DNA of 21,353 nucleotides from an uncultured Collinsella sp. (GTDB lineage: Bacteria > Actinomycetota > Coriobacteriia > Coriobacteriales > Coriobacteriaceae), in contig CAUBMI010000040.1 of assembly GCA_958436995.1 (NCBI GenBank), positions 1 through 21,353 on the forward strand. Direction: 5' to 3'. Each line of letters begins with the position of its first letter. Positions within the stretch are counted from its first letter, which is position 1. Positions 20,525-21,353 of the stretch are shown here, in pieces. Made by a program: the position numbers and the translations under genes. Below the pieces are notes generated by a model. The model was not told the origin of the DNA. It saw only the letters and a program-made list of their open reading frames with translations, and made no database searches.

Positions 20525-21150
20525 GGCTCATTGTTGTTGACGACGACCGCTTGGTGGTCGATTCGCTCAAGATAATCCTGGGCGCCCAGCCACAGATCGA
20601 AGTGGTGGGCACCGGTGCCAACGGCAACGACGCGGTGGCGCTCTACGCCGAACACGCACCCGATATCGCACTGCTCGACATCCAGATGCCGGGGCGTGAC
20701 GGACTTTCGGCGGCACGCGAAATCCTTGAGCGTGACCCCGCGGCACGCGTCGTGTTTCTGACGACATTCTCGGATGACGAGTACATTGTGTCGGCGCTCA
20801 AGCTGGGCGCCCGCGGCTACCTGATTAAAACCGATATCGCCGCCATTCCTCCGGCGTTGGCGCAGGTCATGGACGGCAAACGCGTGCTCGAGGGCAAGGC
20901 GATCGAGGATATCGATTTTGACGGAACGGACGTCGAGGCGAGCACGCCCCGCCGGCCCGCGGCCTTTGCCGGCCTGACCGACCGCGAGTTCGAAGTCGCA
21001 GAGCTCATCGCCCGCGGCCTCGACAATAAGGAGATTGCCGCCACCGCCTATATGGGCGAAGGCACCGTACGCAACCACATCAGTTCAATCCTTGCCAAAA
21101 TGGGCCTGCGCAACCGCACCCAAATCGCCATCGCCTACCTGCGAGGGTAG
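20521..21150 (+). CDS. NarL/FixJ-family response regulator
   Basis: 209 residues. The receiver domain (1-118) has the acidic pair D7-D8, the phospho-acceptor D53 (ALLDIQMPG), T81 and K103 (GYLIKTD). After a linker, a LuxR/GerE helix-turn-helix (about 150-209) reads LTDREFEVAELIARGLDNKEIAATAYMGEGTVRNHISSILAKMGLRNRT, ordinary for the family. It overlaps the kinase stop by four bases (ATGA), so the pair is translationally coupled and the regulator is the kinase's cognate partner. The likely targets are its own promoter and the divergent ABC-2 operon. Confidence 0.95.
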   Translation: MRLIVVDDDRLVVDSLKIILGAQPQIEVVGTGANGNDAVALYAEHAPDIALLDIQMPGRDGLSAAREILERDPAARVVFLTTFSDDEYIVSALKLGARGYLIKTDIAAIPPALAQVMDGKRVLEGKAIEDIDFDGTDVEASTPRRPAAFAGLTDREFEVAELIARGLDNKEIAATAYMGEGTVRNHISSILAKMGLRNRTQIAIAYLRG

Positions 21151-21169
21151 TTGCCCGACGACCAACCGC

Positions 21170-21225
21170 ACCGGCATAGCAAAATGGCTGTTACCGATAT
21201 GGTGCCATTTCAAAACTATGCCGGT
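21170..21225. repeat. Two-step hairpin after the response regulator (possible 3'-end structure)
   Basis: ACCGGCATAG (21170-21179) pairs with CTATGCCGGT (21216-21225), and inside it AAATGGC (21182-21188) pairs with GCCATTT (21204-21210). It lies 20 bp past the response regulator stop but lacks a T-run, so termination is uncertain. Its right arm runs into the next inverted repeat. Confidence 0.6.
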
Positions 21226-21353
21226 TTACTACGATGAATCGCCAGCCTTCGACCACGGCAAATTGCGCGCTTACAAAACCGCAGGTAGAACGCTTGCAAT
21301 ATTTAGAAAAATGCAGTCATGGTCGGGAATGTCGAATTCATCGTAGTAAACCG
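21222..21353. repeat. Inverted-repeat element with 18-bp perfect arms, at window edge
   Basis: CGGTTTACTACGATGAAT (21222-21239) and its exact complement at 21336-21353 enclose 96 bp with no ORF of merit. The element probably continues past the window. It looks like a MITE or another dispersed repeat; no transposase is present. Confidence 0.7.

Noticed and set aside
1..21353. CRISPR arrays, tRNA or rRNA genes, prophage or insertion-sequence transposases
   Set aside because: I looked for regular direct repeats, cloverleaf-like sequence and integrase or transposase motifs and saw none.

Overview
The window reads as chromosomal DNA of a high-GC Gram-positive of the Coriobacteriia, most likely Collinsella or a close relative. 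The grounds are roughly 60% GC, strong Shine-Dalgarno motifs, sigma-A-like promoters, and short intergenic repeats built on TTGGGGACAGTC / TTGGGGACGTTC, which I recall as common in Collinsella genomes. The genus call is an inference from memory. There is no tRNA, rRNA, CRISPR array, integrase or transposase. Most genes lie on the minus strand; the exceptions are an alpha/beta hydrolase (9570-10535) and a two-component system (19379-21150).

Region 1 (1-3600) is a metal-transport operon on the minus strand. A promoter near 3480 and a ~200-nt hairpin-rich leader precede a PRC-MgtE_N-CBS protein with an unusual membrane domain. It is followed by an NRAMP-family transporter whose metal-site motifs match the magnesium-selective NRMT branch, and then by a clear terminator. 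Region 2 (3594-7187) holds a membrane-anchored polysaccharide-deacetylase-like protein whose NodB active site is almost entirely substituted, a PRC-barrel protein translationally coupled to a YtxH protein, and a protein whose N-terminal half resembles the N domain of cyanophycin synthetase, with an HxxEH motif. Region 3 (7212-9383) has a CNNM/CorC-type CBS transporter and a TrhA/hemolysin-III membrane protein. Mg-linked families therefore occur three times within 8.6 kb.

Region 4 (9384-11992) has a divergent promoter region in front of a secreted or anchored alpha/beta hydrolase, with two near-identical palindromic sites bracketing its promoter. The hydrolase converges on a DUF362 double-[4Fe-4S] protein across a large imperfect inverted repeat and a bidirectional terminator. 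Region 5 (12000-15600) is a MacB/LolD-like ABC ATPase plus a large FtsX-type permease, preceded by a 21-bp inverted repeat in the promoter region and flanked by the short repeats. Region 6 (15842-21150) is an ABC-2 exporter (ATPase and two permeases, overlapping or nearly so) divergent from a NarL-type histidine kinase and response regulator. This is a common layout for a sensor controlling a drug, peptide or lipid exporter. The window ends in a nested inverted-repeat element with 18-bp perfect arms.

The strongest leads are the NRMT plus pseudo-MgtE module with its structured leader, the stand-alone cyanophycin-synthetase-N-like HxxEH protein, the active-site-degenerate NodB protein, and the paired operators at 9491-9549.
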